From: Linderina pennispora
Lineage: Eukaryota; Kickxellomycota; Kickxellomycetes; Kickxellales; Kickxellaceae
DNA length: 64,000 bases
Assembly: GCF_002104995.1 (NCBI RefSeq)
Contig: NW_024468251.1
Coordinates: forward strand, 1,302,001-1,366,000
Direction: 5' to 3'
Shown here: piece by piece, positions 42,824 through 53,800 of the stretch
Layout: every line of letters starts with the position of its first letter
How positions within the stretch are numbered: position 1 is the first letter of the stretch
Position numbers and translations under genes: made by a program
The notes under the pieces: generated by a model
Databases searched by the model: none
The model's input: the letters and a program-made list of their open reading frames with translations, nothing else
Told to the model about the DNA's origin: nothing

Positions 42824-44791
42824 ATGTCCGATATTAACTCGTCAAATACTTCTTTTGCTCACCCCGGCGACGAAGAGAAATTCGCCGAGGCTCCCTACAC
42901 TGCAGACCCACGCCTGCCTATTCTCTCGTGGGACAACCTCAACTATGATGTCAAGACCAAGGATGGCGGAACCCGGCGGGTGTTGCACGATATCAGTGGC
43001 GCCATCTACCCAGGCGAGCTGGTTGCCATCATGGGTGCCAGCGGCGCCGGCAAGACCACACTACTCAACATCTTGTCAGGCCGTGTTCAAGGCGGCCGGC
43101 TGTATGGCGACATCAAGTTCAACGGAAACAAGCGCGACGCACACTCATTCAAAAGACTGTTGGCATTTGTCGAGCAAGACGACCTGATGCATGCTTCGCT
43201 GACCGTTGAGGAGACCCTGCTGGCTTCCGCACGACTGCGCCTGTCCGATACCAAGTATACTGATGAGGACAAGAAGACACGGGTTGCTGAGATCCTCCGG
43301 CAGCTGCGCTTGACCCATGTGAAGGATACGCCTATTGGCGGGCACTTCGAGCGCGGTGTCAGTGGCGGTGAGCGCAAGCGTGCCAGCATTGGTGTAGAGT
43401 TGGTCACAGATCCAGCTATTCTTATGCTTGACGAGCCATCGTCTGGCCTAGACTCGACGTCGGCTGAAATGGTCGTTGCGCTGTCGAAGGAGATGTCGCG
43501 CAAGCGCAATCTTGGCACACTCATGACTATCCACCAGCCGAGCACCGAGATGGTGGGCATGTTTGACAAGCTGATTCTGCTCTCTCAGGGCAAGCTCGTT
43601 TACATGGGGCCTGCAAAGGACGCTGTCCAGTACTTTACACAGCTCGGACATCCAAGCACTAACCCGAACCCCGCAAACTTCTTCATTGACCTGATGTCAA
43701 TTGACTTTGCCTCCGACGAGGCAATGCAGGCGAGCGAGCTGCGCGTGCAGAAGCTAGTAGATGCGTTTGCCGAGTTCCGGGCTTCTGGTGAGAAGCTCCA
43801 TTGGCCTACAAACAAGAATATTACTGGCTCAGGTCACGACACGCCAGTGAATGGGAGCCAGGACATTTCAGAGCGCTTTAATGCCCTGAAGCCCGACATT
43901 TCCGACGAGCAGGCATCTTTGGTTGTCACCGAGCCGCTGCCCATGAACAGGTGGATCCGCGAGACATGGGTGCTGTTTGAACGCGACTGGAAGCTCCAGC
44001 TGCGCAACAGCGGACTTGTCAACGGCCTGGTGGCTCAGAGTCTCATTTCCATGCTGTTCATTGGTTTCGTGTTCTTCAAGCTCGGCAATTCGGAGGAGTC
44101 AGTGCAGAACCGTATTGGTGCTCTGTTTGCAATGGTTCTTCTGTCGGTCTTCCCAGTAGCTATCCCCGTAATGACCATGGTGTTGTCAGGTCGGGCAGTG
44201 CTGCTGCGTGAGCGGTCGGGCGGCGCATATCGGATGTCGAGCTACTTTGTGTCTCGGGTGCTGAGCATCATTCCGCTGGTGTTTGTGCCCTACTTTATCA
44301 TGTATATCGGGATTTACTTCCTGGTGAAGTTCCAGGTGGACGCAGGCAAGTTCTTCATTGGGCTGGCAATCTTTGTGTCCATCCTGCTCGCTTCCTTGGC
44401 GTTTGCCTTCGTAGTGGCAATGCTGGTGAATTCGATGGAGGTCGCGCACATCATCACACCGCTAACGCTGGCCATGCTAATGCTGTTTGCTGGCAACATG
44501 GCCAACGCGCACAGCATCACGCCAGTGCTGCGCTGGATCAAGTACATCTGCATGATGTACTATTCGTACTCAGCATTTGTGCAGAACGAGTTCAGCGGGC
44601 TGACCTTCAACTGCAAGGAGGACTCAGTGTCGTGCTACCGCACTGGCGAAGAGGTGATTGCTGGGTACAGCCTCGGAAACGAGACCATTGCAGAGTGCAT
44701 TGTCATCAACCTGGCACTGGCGGTTGGCATGTATGCCGCTGCTTATATGCTGCTGAGGTGGAAGATCAAGCCCAGGTATCTGTTTGTTTAA
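42824..44791 (+). CDS. ABCG-family half-transporter (WHITE type)
   Basis: 655 residues in reverse order, NBD then TMD, as in ABCG half-transporters. Motifs: Walker A GASGAGKTT near residue 71, signature VSGGERKRASIG near 182, Walker B LMLDEPSSGLDS near 206 and the H-loop TIHQPS near 236. From about residue 385 a six-helix ABC2-type membrane domain follows (RDWKLQLRNSGLVNG; SVFPVAIPVM; SGGAYRMSSYFVSR), with a Cys-containing extracellular loop near 605-615. It must dimerise to work. ABCG members export lipids, sterols or drugs; the substrate is not predictable. A TATA-driven promoter suggests regulated expression. Confidence 0.92.
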   Translation: MSDINSSNTSFAHPGDEEKFAEAPYTADPRLPILSWDNLNYDVKTKDGGTRRVLHDISGAIYPGELVAIMGASGAGKTTLLNILSGRVQGGRLYGDIKFNGNKRDAHSFKRLLAFVEQDDLMHASLTVEETLLASARLRLSDTKYTDEDKKTRVAEILRQLRLTHVKDTPIGGHFERGVSGGERKRASIGVELVTDPAILMLDEPSSGLDSTSAEMVVALSKEMSRKRNLGTLMTIHQPSTEMVGMFDKLILLSQGKLVYMGPAKDAVQYFTQLGHPSTNPNPANFFIDLMSIDFASDEAMQASELRVQKLVDAFAEFRASGEKLHWPTNKNITGSGHDTPVNGSQDISERFNALKPDISDEQASLVVTEPLPMNRWIRETWVLFERDWKLQLRNSGLVNGLVAQSLISMLFIGFVFFKLGNSEESVQNRIGALFAMVLLSVFPVAIPVMTMVLSGRAVLLRERSGGAYRMSSYFVSRVLSIIPLVFVPYFIMYIGIYFLVKFQVDAGKFFIGLAIFVSILLASLAFAFVVAMLVNSMEVAHIITPLTLAMLMLFAGNMANAHSITPVLRWIKYICMMYYSYSAFVQNEFSGLTFNCKEDSVSCYRTGEEVIAGYSLGNETIAECIVINLALAVGMYAAAYMLLRWKIKPRYLFV

Positions 44792-45425
44792 GGGCACATT
44801 AATTTTGTTAATAACAACTGACTTTTGAATGTATGTCATGGATGGCAATCGCTGGCAGAGAGTAATGCAACGGGATACATGCGTACTACATATCTTGTCG
44901 CAACTAGTAGATCGCCCGCCACCAAGTGGCGGGGTGTGCCAGCCGAACCCAACTCGCAGCCAAGGTAAAAGACTGCCTTCATCTGGGTGGCCGAAGTTGG
45001 GTAGCTCACCTACCAACAGCTATCGTGGAGGAAGAAAGAGGCGTGGTTATCATTGGAACCGGGCCGACTGGCGGGTGGCCAATAGTTGGACAGCTTGGCA
45101 CGTGACGTCCAGCTTCACCCCTGCAATTTCAAATAATAGCGAGAGATGCAAACAAGCCACCTTTGTTCGGTATGTCCCTCACATCCCTACCCTCCCCGCC
45201 ATGTGCAATTCGGTCTGTGTGACGATTGTCTCATTGGACCAGCCGCTCTTTATTCAACGGTCTGGATAAAAGGCCTGCCGCATGCAGCCCTCGTTTGGGC
45301 ATGCTCCACCGCCCAGCCATCTTTTATGTCTTCCTACTGCTTTCCTTCCCAATTTTTTTCGCTTCTTAATTCTACTGCCAGTTTATTCTTCTGTACTCGA
45401 GATTGTATCCGCGCCATATAGCCCT
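44792..45425. other. Intergenic between the ABCG gene and the coiled-coil gene
   Basis: About 630 bp with no gene seen. A pyrimidine-rich leader (TTCCTTCCC and T runs near 45340-45365) precedes the next start codon. Confidence 0.4.
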
Positions 45426-46175
45426 ATGCTTACTGGCGTCCACTTTGACTCGGCCAACACGGCCTCATCGTCATCCTCATTTGACCAGCACTCGGACACA
45501 GTGTGCCCAGACTACTCCTCCGAGCTCGAGCTTCCGCACCGGCCGGGCGCGTCTCAGCTCAAGTTTGAGCCCACAATCACTGCTCGCAGCAGCTCAGGCA
45601 CCGTCGGCACAGCGGTGCGCGAGCAAGAGATGGTAGACCTCCTGAGTCGGGCACATGCGTGGCGGCTAGAATCGCAGTGCGCCAGCCTACGACCGCAACA
45701 GCAGCGGATGCTGGAGCTCGGCGACATTCTGCACAAGGCCAGCCGCTTGACATCCCACCGCCTGACAAACCAGGACTATACGCCGCCAGCGCTGCAGCGC
45801 ATGGAGCGGCTGGAGCGCGTGGCCAGCGACTTGGACGAGATGTCGGAGCAGGATCGGCGGGTTGAGCAGCGCACGTTTATGACGTCGGTGAGGTCACGCG
45901 AGATGTTTTTGGTCGGCATTGCTGGAAAGCTCGGCAGGGTCGATGGTAAGACGGCGCTGGAGCCGCGAAATTGCCCTTACCCGGCTAGCGATGAGGAGAG
46001 CGAGAGCGAGCAGGCGCTGGACCGTCAGCGCGCGGTGCATCCTCGGGACCATATGCGGCGGTTTGTGCAAAAGTCGATCGAGCGGCTCAACGGGATTGGC
46101 CGTCCACTCGATGACCAGCGGTTTGTCAGCCCGGTCAAGCAGTCGTCGGCATGGCATCACTCGGGACCGCACTGA
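45426..46175 (+). CDS. Helical protein, KxDL-like pattern (paralog of 47922-48377)
   Basis: A 249-residue protein from ATG 45426; the upstream in-frame stretch is hydrophobic leader sequence and is excluded. A Ser-rich N-terminus is followed by a helical core (about residues 65-165) with QQQRMLELGDILHKASRL, LTNQDYTPPALQRM and VASDLDEMSEQDRR. The spacing of Q...M...L...RL...NQD...VxxDLDxM recurs in the gene at 47922, so the two are paralogs separated by the dehydrogenase gene. The pattern also resembles the KxDL (KXD1/BORC) family of endolysosomal adaptor proteins, but that match is weak. An acidic stretch and a basic C-terminal helix follow. Confidence 0.6.
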   Translation: MLTGVHFDSANTASSSSSFDQHSDTVCPDYSSELELPHRPGASQLKFEPTITARSSSGTVGTAVREQEMVDLLSRAHAWRLESQCASLRPQQQRMLELGDILHKASRLTSHRLTNQDYTPPALQRMERLERVASDLDEMSEQDRRVEQRTFMTSVRSREMFLVGIAGKLGRVDGKTALEPRNCPYPASDEESESEQALDRQRAVHPRDHMRRFVQKSIERLNGIGRPLDDQRFVSPVKQSSAWHHSGPH

Positions 46176-46419
46176 GGAAAAGGCGCTCTGGGAGTGACCT
46201 GCGAATCGTGTTTGCGTTTACAAGTAATAAAAATATTGATATCACGACCCATTAGCGATTTTCGGAGGTTGAAATTGGTACTTGGCCAGGAACCTTGCTG
46301 TTTTTCGGCGGAGACAGTGCGAGGCTAAATCCTTTGCTTACTTCAAATTGCGCTTTTCTCCCCTACTTCTCCCCTGTGGCTCAGACCAATTTCCTGTTTG
46401 TTTACATCTTGACGCAATA

Positions 46420-47337
46420 ATGGCAGTGTATGTTTGGGCGTTGATATCAATTGTAACTGCAATTATCGGGTACCGAGCCTCGCAGCAGCTGCAGAAGCCC
46501 GCTCCCGTTGCCAATGCCAAGGTGATTATCGTCGGGGCTTCGTCGGGGATCGGCCGCAGCCTGGCTCTGGGCTATGCACGGCGTGGTGCCGATCTCATAC
46601 TGTGTGCGCGCCGGGAAGACAAGCTGGCAGAGGTGGCCAGCGAGTGCAGACTGCTGTCCAGCCGGCACGCCAAGCTGGTTATTGGAGACGTAACAACGAC
46701 CAAGACGCAGAGGGAGATTGAGCGGGCGGTAGTTGAAAGGTTCCGCGGCAGGCTGGACTACCTGGTGCTCAATGCCGGGGCAATCTCGGTTCTGCCGGTT
46801 GAGGAGCTGTGGGATTCCGGTTCCACAGACCGCGACGCGGTAGGAACGCGCGCCGACGAGGCTCTGCGAAAGATCATAGAGATTAATGCGTTTGCGCCGA
46901 TCAACATTGCTGGCCGGCTGATGCCGATGCTAATTGCTAGCAAGGCGCGGGTGGTCGTGGTGTCGTCGATGGCTGGCTTGATTGCGGCGCCCACGCGCAG
47001 CCTCTATTCGGCCAGCAAGCACGCAGTGACGGGATTCTTCAATGCGTTCCGGATGGAGGTCGAGCGTCACGGAGTATCGGTAACTCTTGTGTTCCCTGGC
47101 ACTGTTGACACCGAGCTGCGCAAGTCGGCAGTAGACGCTGGAGGCAGGGCAGAGGTGGCCGGCTCGACCAAGGGAAAGCTGTCGGCCCAGGTGTGTGCCG
47201 AGCAAATCATCGAGGCTGGCGCCCTGCGTCGCAAGACGCTGATAACGCCGTTCAAGTACTGGATCAGCACAGTGCTGTATGCATTTGCGCCCGACCTGGT
47301 TGAGCGCCTGGCCAAGGACAAGTACGGCTATGCATGA
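46420..47337 (+). CDS. Short-chain dehydrogenase/reductase (SDR), membrane-anchored
   Basis: 305 residues. The ATG at 46420 starts a single membrane anchor (YVWALISIVTAIIGY) followed by a classical SDR Rossmann domain: cofactor loop GASSGIGRSLAL, an arginine after the second strand suggesting NADP(H) (LCARREDK), LVLNAGA, catalytic Ser in VVVSSMAGL and the active-site YSASK. The layout resembles DHRS7-type ER enzymes that reduce steroid, retinoid or lipid ketones, but the substrate is not given by sequence. It sits between two paralogous helical-protein genes on the same strand. Confidence 0.88.
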   Translation: MAVYVWALISIVTAIIGYRASQQLQKPAPVANAKVIIVGASSGIGRSLALGYARRGADLILCARREDKLAEVASECRLLSSRHAKLVIGDVTTTKTQREIERAVVERFRGRLDYLVLNAGAISVLPVEELWDSGSTDRDAVGTRADEALRKIIEINAFAPINIAGRLMPMLIASKARVVVVSSMAGLIAAPTRSLYSASKHAVTGFFNAFRMEVERHGVSVTLVFPGTVDTELRKSAVDAGGRAEVAGSTKGKLSAQVCAEQIIEAGALRRKTLITPFKYWISTVLYAFAPDLVERLAKDKYGYA

Positions 47338-47921
47338 ATGTCCGGAAAGGTCCCTTTTAGACGATTGTCTCTATGTTTGTTTTAGACATTGGAATGCACT
47401 TTGACAGTATCAATAAGCAGCAAATGGTTTGGGCAGTGAAGAAGGTTTGTTTGCTAAAGTGCAACGGTTACTCGGGCCGATTTCGAGACAGACCCTACGA
47501 ATAGAGTCAAGAGAATTGAAGGAGGATGACGCTACGCCGCCGGTGGTAATATGGAACGGCGATCGGCTTCGGGCATAGAGGACAAGGAGCTGGAGATTCC
47601 ACGCCATGCATTCGAGGCTGCTGTTGGGCTGAGAAAAGGGTGCGTTTTTGGGAGCATCAAGGAATTCCTGAACTGGCCCTTTAAAAGATTGTAAAAGGAG
47701 CACCGTTGTATGGATTGGCAGAAAAGAACATTATCCCCTTCGCCCACCCAACTCGTGCCAGTTTTCTCGCTTTTTTGTCTTCTAGCCGTGTTTGTGAGCA
47801 AAAATATAAAACTCCTGGCAGATATCCTCCTCTTTTTCTTGTCCCTGACCTCCCCCGTCTTCCTTCTTTTTCCTCCTCTTTTTCCTCACTGCACTCTACA
47901 CACTGGCCAGTGTAATAAACC
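47338..47921. other. Intergenic with pyrimidine-rich promoter
   Basis: About 580 bp. The last 130 bp before the next ATG are dominated by C/T (CTCTTTTTCTTG and CTTCTTTTTCC type runs near 47830-47890), as in many strong fungal promoters. No gene is seen. Confidence 0.4.
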
Positions 47922-48377
47922 ATGGCGGGCATCTGCGACACAACATCCATCTACACCCTGGACACGTACCACTCGGTGGAGTCGACGGGTTCGCGCGAGT
48001 GTCTGCTGCACGAGCGGCCGCGCATGTCGCTCGAAGCATCGCCGGTGGAGCTCGACACACAGCTGGCTGAGCGCGAGCTGCTGGGCATAATGGCGCAGCA
48101 GACGCGCGCCCAGGGAGGGGCAATGGCCGAGCAGCGCGTGGTGCTGTCGCTGGGAAAGCAGCGGTCGATGGGGCTGGCCCGGGTGGCTTCGGCGGTGAAC
48201 CGCATGGGGCGGCTACGGTATGCAAACCAGGACTGCGTCAGCATCCACGAGCGCCGGGCCCGCGACATGGAGGGCGTCATGCGCCGGCTCGACCGCATGA
48301 CGGTTGGCGCCCTGGCTGACCGTCAGCGGTACACGCCGCCAGCCAGCCCTAATGCAAATACCCTGGTCCTGGAGTAG
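47922..48377 (+). CDS. Small helical protein, KxDL-like pattern (paralog of 45426-46175)
   Basis: A 151-residue protein. Its core (about residues 45-130) runs LAERELLGIMAQQ, VLSLGKQRSMGLARVASAV, RMGRLRYANQDC, RRARDMEGVMRRLDRM. This aligns by eye with the core of the 45426 gene (ERELL/EQEMVDLL; QRSM/QQRM; NQDC/NQDY; RRLDRM/SDLDEM) and with the general KxDL layout. No enzymatic motif is present. Function unknown; a role as a coiled-coil adaptor is a guess from shape only. The shared order and strand suggest an old tandem duplication that now flanks the SDR gene. Confidence 0.6.
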   Translation: MAGICDTTSIYTLDTYHSVESTGSRECLLHERPRMSLEASPVELDTQLAERELLGIMAQQTRAQGGAMAEQRVVLSLGKQRSMGLARVASAVNRMGRLRYANQDCVSIHERRARDMEGVMRRLDRMTVGALADRQRYTPPASPNANTLVLE

Positions 48378-48718
48378 GAGCACTGGCGCCAGGGGGGAGT
48401 CCGGCCTGGTTCTTGGCCTCCCTCGACATCCGTTTCTTGACCCTCACATCTTCTCTATTGCTGTATCTTTTTTCTTGTCCACATTTCTTCTTACTCGAGC
48501 TCTTTTCCACCTCTTTGCATGGTTCTGCGACGAATAAATCCTCCGCATCCCCCATTCGCACCGCTGTTTAGTGCTAGTCATGGTGCATGACTGAGTGCGG
48601 GGGTGTGAGTATGCACGCCCTGCGTCATCCACTTGCAGTGACTTTGACCCGGCCTTTCGCTAAAGACAAACACTTTCAGGGCTTTGGGATTGAATAAACG
48701 TAGATTTTACTTTGGTTT
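48378..48718. other. Intergenic between convergent genes
   Basis: About 340 bp between the stop codons of the KxDL-like gene and RPN11. AATAAA-type signals occur near 48533 and 48692. No gene is seen. Confidence 0.4.
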
Positions 48719-49639
48719 TTAGAGCGCTTGGTCGTCAGCAGCCATGCCCAGCGTCTGGATGATATTGTTGCCCATGACCTCTTCAACTACCGACTCCAGG
48801 TGGCGCTTCGGGTCCTGCTTGCCCACATGGCGCGTCTTGAGCTCATCAGCAGTTAGCTTCTGCTCCTCCTGCACCGACTTGTTGTACGAGTCAGCCAGCT
48901 TCAGCATCTTGTTCACTGACTCGTGGTTGCTGGAGCAGTGCGTCTTGAAGTTGGACAGCGTCATGCCGTGCGCCCAGTCCTTCTTGTGCAGGTTCAGCAG
49001 CATCTTCTCCTCGAGCTCGTTCTTTCTGTAGTCGATTGCGATCGAGTAGTAGTGGCGGTTGAGCCCGTGGATCAGCGCCTGGATGCTGGGCTTGTGCAAG
49101 TGGCCAATGTTGGACGTGGTCTGGCGCGGCTCCGTGCCCGCCATCGACGCTGTCGACTCAATTAGCCGGAATGCATCAATCACAACCTTGCCGCGCACCG
49201 ACTGGATCGGGTCAACCACCACGGCCACGGCACGCGAGTTCAGCCGCTCAAACGCCTGCTGCGTGCTGATATCGACGCTCGACAGCCAGCACCCAAACCC
49301 AGGGTGCGAGTGGTACCACCCGACCACAGACTCGGCACGGCCCGTCTGCTTCAGCATCTCCATCATCGCCGCCTGGTACGCCTCGTCAATGGCCTCAACT
49401 GACACTCCCGTGCCCGACTGCGGCATCGCAAACACATCCACCACGCGCACTGTGTAGTCGTCGATAAAGTCGCCCAGCATCAGACCCATCACCTCCATTG
49501 GCACTCCAGCACGCCCGTGCTTGAGCATTTTGAGCAGCGCCAGCGACGAAATGTGGATTGTCTCCGCGTTGTCAGGGATTTGTGTCTCGGACAAATCGCC
49601 GCCCACACCGCCTGCGTTCATGTATGCCCCGTAGTCCAT
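48719..49639 (-). CDS. RPN11: 26S proteasome deubiquitinase Rpn11/PSMD14
   Basis: A 306-residue JAMM/MPN+ metalloprotease. The catalytic Glu lies in [11 protein letters not shown], and the zinc ligands in [14 protein letters not shown] (HxHx10D form). The Rpn11-specific insert and C-terminal helix ([27 protein letters not shown] and the tail after [13 protein letters not shown]) are present, so this is Rpn11 and not Csn5. The enzyme removes ubiquitin chains from substrates as the proteasome unfolds them. Length and start match the yeast and human proteins (306-310 residues). The ORF is intact and uninterrupted. Confidence 0.96.
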   Translation of the reverse strand: MDYGAYMNAGGVGGDLSETQIPDNAETIHISSLALLKMLKHGRAGVPMEVMGLMLGDFIDDYTVRVVDVFAMPQSGTGVSVEAIDEAYQAAMMEMLKQTGRAESVVGWYHSHPGFGCWLSSVDISTQQAFERLNSRAVAVVVDPIQSVRGKVVIDAFRLIESTASMAGTEPRQTTSNIGHLHKPSIQALIHGLNRHYYSIAIDYRKNELEEKMLLNLHKKDWAHGMTLSNFKTHCSSNHESVNKMLKLADSYNKSVQEEQKLTADELKTRHVGKQDPKRHLESVVEEVMGNNIIQTLGMAADDQAL

Positions 49640-50859
49640 TTTGTAAAGTCAGTTAGAGAGGTGGCTATGTAAGAAAGCTAGAGAAGGTACGCCTATATGT
49701 AAGGTGCAGGGAATAGAGCAAGAAGAGACAAATTGAACAGAGAGGCGTCGAGATTTGCAGGCGGGGTTTGCTTGCGTAGTCGCCCTGAAAACCATCGCGC
49801 CTGCAGCGTGTTACGTATGAAAATCGGAGATTTGATTTATCTGGTGTGATCAAGGTCAGTGCCAGCAAGTGTCCTTTGTTGAAGATATGCATCTTCACAT
49901 TTCTGCGCTCTTGCAGCTTTTGTCTGCCTCGCCTGCTTGGTGCTGAGGGTGCATGTCCCGACGTATCGCAGGCTGCATGCCCATGGTACGAAGAGTACTC
50001 GACCCACGGGCTGCTGTTTGGGTGGCGTTTGTCAGTGTCGTCTACTCCCAAACAAACATTTTAGTACTGCGCTGACCCGCGGGCCTGGAACTGCGCTCTC
50101 TGCCACCGCCCTTGCTCTTTGCCTTTGCAGCAGTCGCCATGTAGCGCCGATCTCTCTGCTAGACGGATGCCGTCTGCAGAACTAGATTGCCCGGTGCATT
50201 GCAGCATCAAATTACTTGCAAGTAGTTGGGGGAGAGGCCAAAGAGCGGCCTGCCAAATAGGGCCTAAACAATCGCCGAAATGAGATCGTTCGCAGGTGTG
50301 CGAATCTGTGCAAAATTGCGCACCCATGTGGGACATTGTAGTGTACATCGTCGTGTCACAAACAGCATAAAAGAATGGCCGCTCGGCATACTCTGCGGGT
50401 CAGCCTCAGAGCCAAGACAACGGCAGGGTGGTACGGAGGAAGACAGGGAACAGGCAGCTGGCGCACAAAGCGCCCATCAAAGAGCCAGCACTCGAAGTGG
50501 AAGATACCCAGTGCTCGTCTGTGTTGCAGGAGGGCATGCCGCCCATACACGCTGGTAGCCTGGATATTGCCCGCCCCACTCAGCGACATTATTTATTGGA
50601 GGACGATCGTCCAAGATGTAAACACGAGCTAAACATGCGGGGGATCGTTGGCGTTTGCTGCGAGCCCTTCTGGGATGAGGGACCTGGCTCCGGGCCACAA
50701 CAAGTGCGCCAAGATGGCTAGCATGCAAACAGCATGGCAGGGCGGCGTTACAAAAACAAGAGGCGTTGACTCTTAAAAATACTATAATCACACGCCCTTC
50801 CCTCCTCCTCTCCACTTTTGTTGCCTTCCTGTTTTTTCTTTTTTAAAATAAAGACCCAA
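49640..50859. other. Intergenic, divergent promoters of RPN11 and tricalbin
   Basis: About 1.2 kb. Open frames are short and without family resemblance. A pyrimidine-rich, T-run leader (near 50798-50845) precedes the tricalbin ATG. Confidence 0.45.
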
Positions 50860-53800
50860 ATGGCAGACCAGCAAGCATATCATTCAAACATGCCGCGGGA
50901 CGACGACCCTCCGCCCTCCAACATGGTGCAGGAGTCGCTGCCACAGAGCAGCCCTCGTCAAGATCAGTCGGCAGCTACTGTCGAGGCCGTTTCGCAGGCC
51001 CTGCGCACCAGCAACGGTACGCCGTCGCGGTTCCAGTCCGCAGCCTTGAACGCGCTCAGTGCGTCGCGGCAGGTCGGTGAGGCGCCCGAGACCAACGGGA
51101 ACGATGCCACCGCGGCGCCTACCAACGGCAAGTCGTCAGAGGTGCCAACCAACAACGGCTCGACAGCAGCAAACAGCGATGGCGGAAGCGCAACCCCCCG
51201 CGACGGGGCCGAGGAAGAAGAGCGGACGCCGCTGACATCCAAGGCCATCTACGATATCGCCAAAACCAAGATTATGACGCAGCGGGCGCTTTACAAACTC
51301 AGCTCCGAAACAGGATTCGTCAAGCTCCGCAACAAGCCAACGCTAATCAAGGCGGTGGCTACTGGGACCAGTGTATCCGGCGTCGCCGCTGCCGTGACCA
51401 ATGGAGCCCCTGACAAGAGCAAGGAGGCGGGCGACCAGGCAAGCACCAGCAGCGTCGGCGATAAGGACGCGGCGAAACCCCAACAACCTAGCGTTGTGGG
51501 ATGGAAGGAGAAGGGTGCGATCGACAGCGGCAAGAAGGAAGCACCCAAGGCACCCGAGCCGACGATTTTCGACACGCTCAACACGTACATTGAAATGGTT
51601 GATCGGACAGGGATGTGGCGGAACTGCGCTGGCGTCTTTGGGCTCATGTTCTTGACGTATGTGCTGACCAGCCTGAGGTTCGGAATCTTTGGCGTTGCCA
51701 TCGCAGCAGCATTCGGCGGTAAGTAGCTCCCTGATGAATGGCGGTGGTGGGAAAGAGAGGGCGATGTCCTGTGGGGGATTGCCGCCCCTTATGCAAGAGG
51801 TGCATGCAGAGAGATTGTTCTAGACCCAAAGGCATTCGATGCCGAGGATGCATTGAGCGCATAGTGCAGATACTAACAATCAAAGCGCCGTTCCCATAGC
51901 GCAATGGTACCGCAACTCGGTGGTGCGGTTCCGTCGCACGGTGCGGGACGACTTTGAGCGGGCCTACGAGCACAACGCCCTGACACGCACGCTCGAGAGC
52001 GTCGGGTGGCTCAACGAGTTCACAACGCGGTTCTGGCTCATGTTCGAGCCATCACTGAGCCGTATGGTCATTGATATTGCCGACCCAATCCTGGAACAGA
52101 ACACGCCTGGATTCCTGGACTCGCTCAAGCTGACGACGTTCACGCTGGGCACCAAGGCGCCGCGCATTGATGGTGTGCGTACATACAGCGAGCTGGAGGA
52201 TCGCAATGTCATTGTGATGGACTGGCAGGTGTCGTTCACGCCCAACGACCTCGAGGACGTGCCGGCAGTTCTGCGCGAGAACAAGGTCAACCCCAAGGTG
52301 GTGCTGACGGTGCGCGTGGGCAAGGGCTTTGTGGGCGCCGGCATGCCGATCATGGTTGAGGACATGGTGTTCAAGGGCAAGATGCAGGTCAAGCTGCAGC
52401 TCGGCCCGGTGTTCCCACACGTGCGCACGGCGCAAGTGTGCTTCCTGGAGCGGCCCACCATTGACTTTGTGCTCAAGCCTGTGGGCGGTGACACCTTTGG
52501 CGTGGACATCGCGCACGTGCCGGGCCTGCGCACGTTCATCCTCGACACAATCCACTCGATTGTGGGGCCGATGTTCTACGCGCCCAACCACTTCACAGTG
52601 GATGTCGAGCAGCTGATCAGCGGCGCTGTGGCCAAGATCCCGGCGGCTAAGGGTGTGCTGATTATCAACATGCACAGCGCGCGCGGACTGCCCAAGATGG
52701 ACACGTTTGGCAAGGCTGACCCGTACGTCAAGGTCTCCACTGCCAAGCATCCCGAAGTGTCGCAGCGCACGCGCATGATCGAGAAGACACTGGCGCCGAC
52801 ATGGAACGAAACCCTGATGCTGATGATTTACAGCAAGACTGACACCATCCAGTTCGAGGTGTTCGACTGGAATGCCGTCGGTAAGGACGAGAAGATCGGC
52901 CTGATTACGTACCCGATGATCAAGCTGCTCGAACAGCCTGAGCTTGAGGGCGCTACACTGCCGATCATGATGGGCAGTACCGAGCGCGGCCAGCTCACAT
53001 TCGACATGTCATATTTCCCTGTGGCCACACGTACCACGCAGGCTGCCACGGTTGATGCGGACGGTAATCCACTGGACCCGTCTGCCGAGGCTGCTGTCGC
53101 GGGAGCCACCGCTGCGGGCGACGACGAGGCTGCCAACGACGAGGATGACGGCCAGCCGGAGGTCGATTCCAACACGGGCCTGCTCCGGCTCTTTGTGCGC
53201 TCGGCCAGCGACCTGGCCATGACCCCGGTGCTGGCCAAGAAGCTCTCGGTGCGTGCTGAGGCCTATGTCAACAAGAACAAGGCCATCGACTGCCCCGAGA
53301 TCAAGGGTACCGACGCACCGTCGTGGGAATCTGGCAAAGAGGTATTTGTTGCCGATAAGGACGCAGCCACCATCCGCGTGCGCCTGGTCGATACCGCCAC
53401 GCAGCGCACTGTCGGCACGCTCAAGCTGCGCATCGACGATGCGCTGGCGCACCAAGCCGGCGACGAGGGCTCGGACTGGTACCCGCTCGAGGGTCACGTC
53501 AAGGGCAAGCTGCGGCTCAACGTCAAGTGGCGCCCGATCCTGATGGACCCCGACATGGCTGGCAGCCTGGGCCAGACCAAGAAGCTGCCAGGCCCGCCCA
53601 TCGGCGTGGTCAAGCTCACATGCCATGAGGGCCGCGGCCTGAAGAACGTCGAGGCCGCATCCGGCGGCAAGTCTGACCCGTACGTGCGCGTGATGGTGCA
53701 GAACCAGATCATGGCCAAGACGCGGTACATCAACAGCAACCTAGAGCCTGTGTGGAACGAGACGCTGTTTATCCCTGTGCACCGCATCAACGAGACGCTT

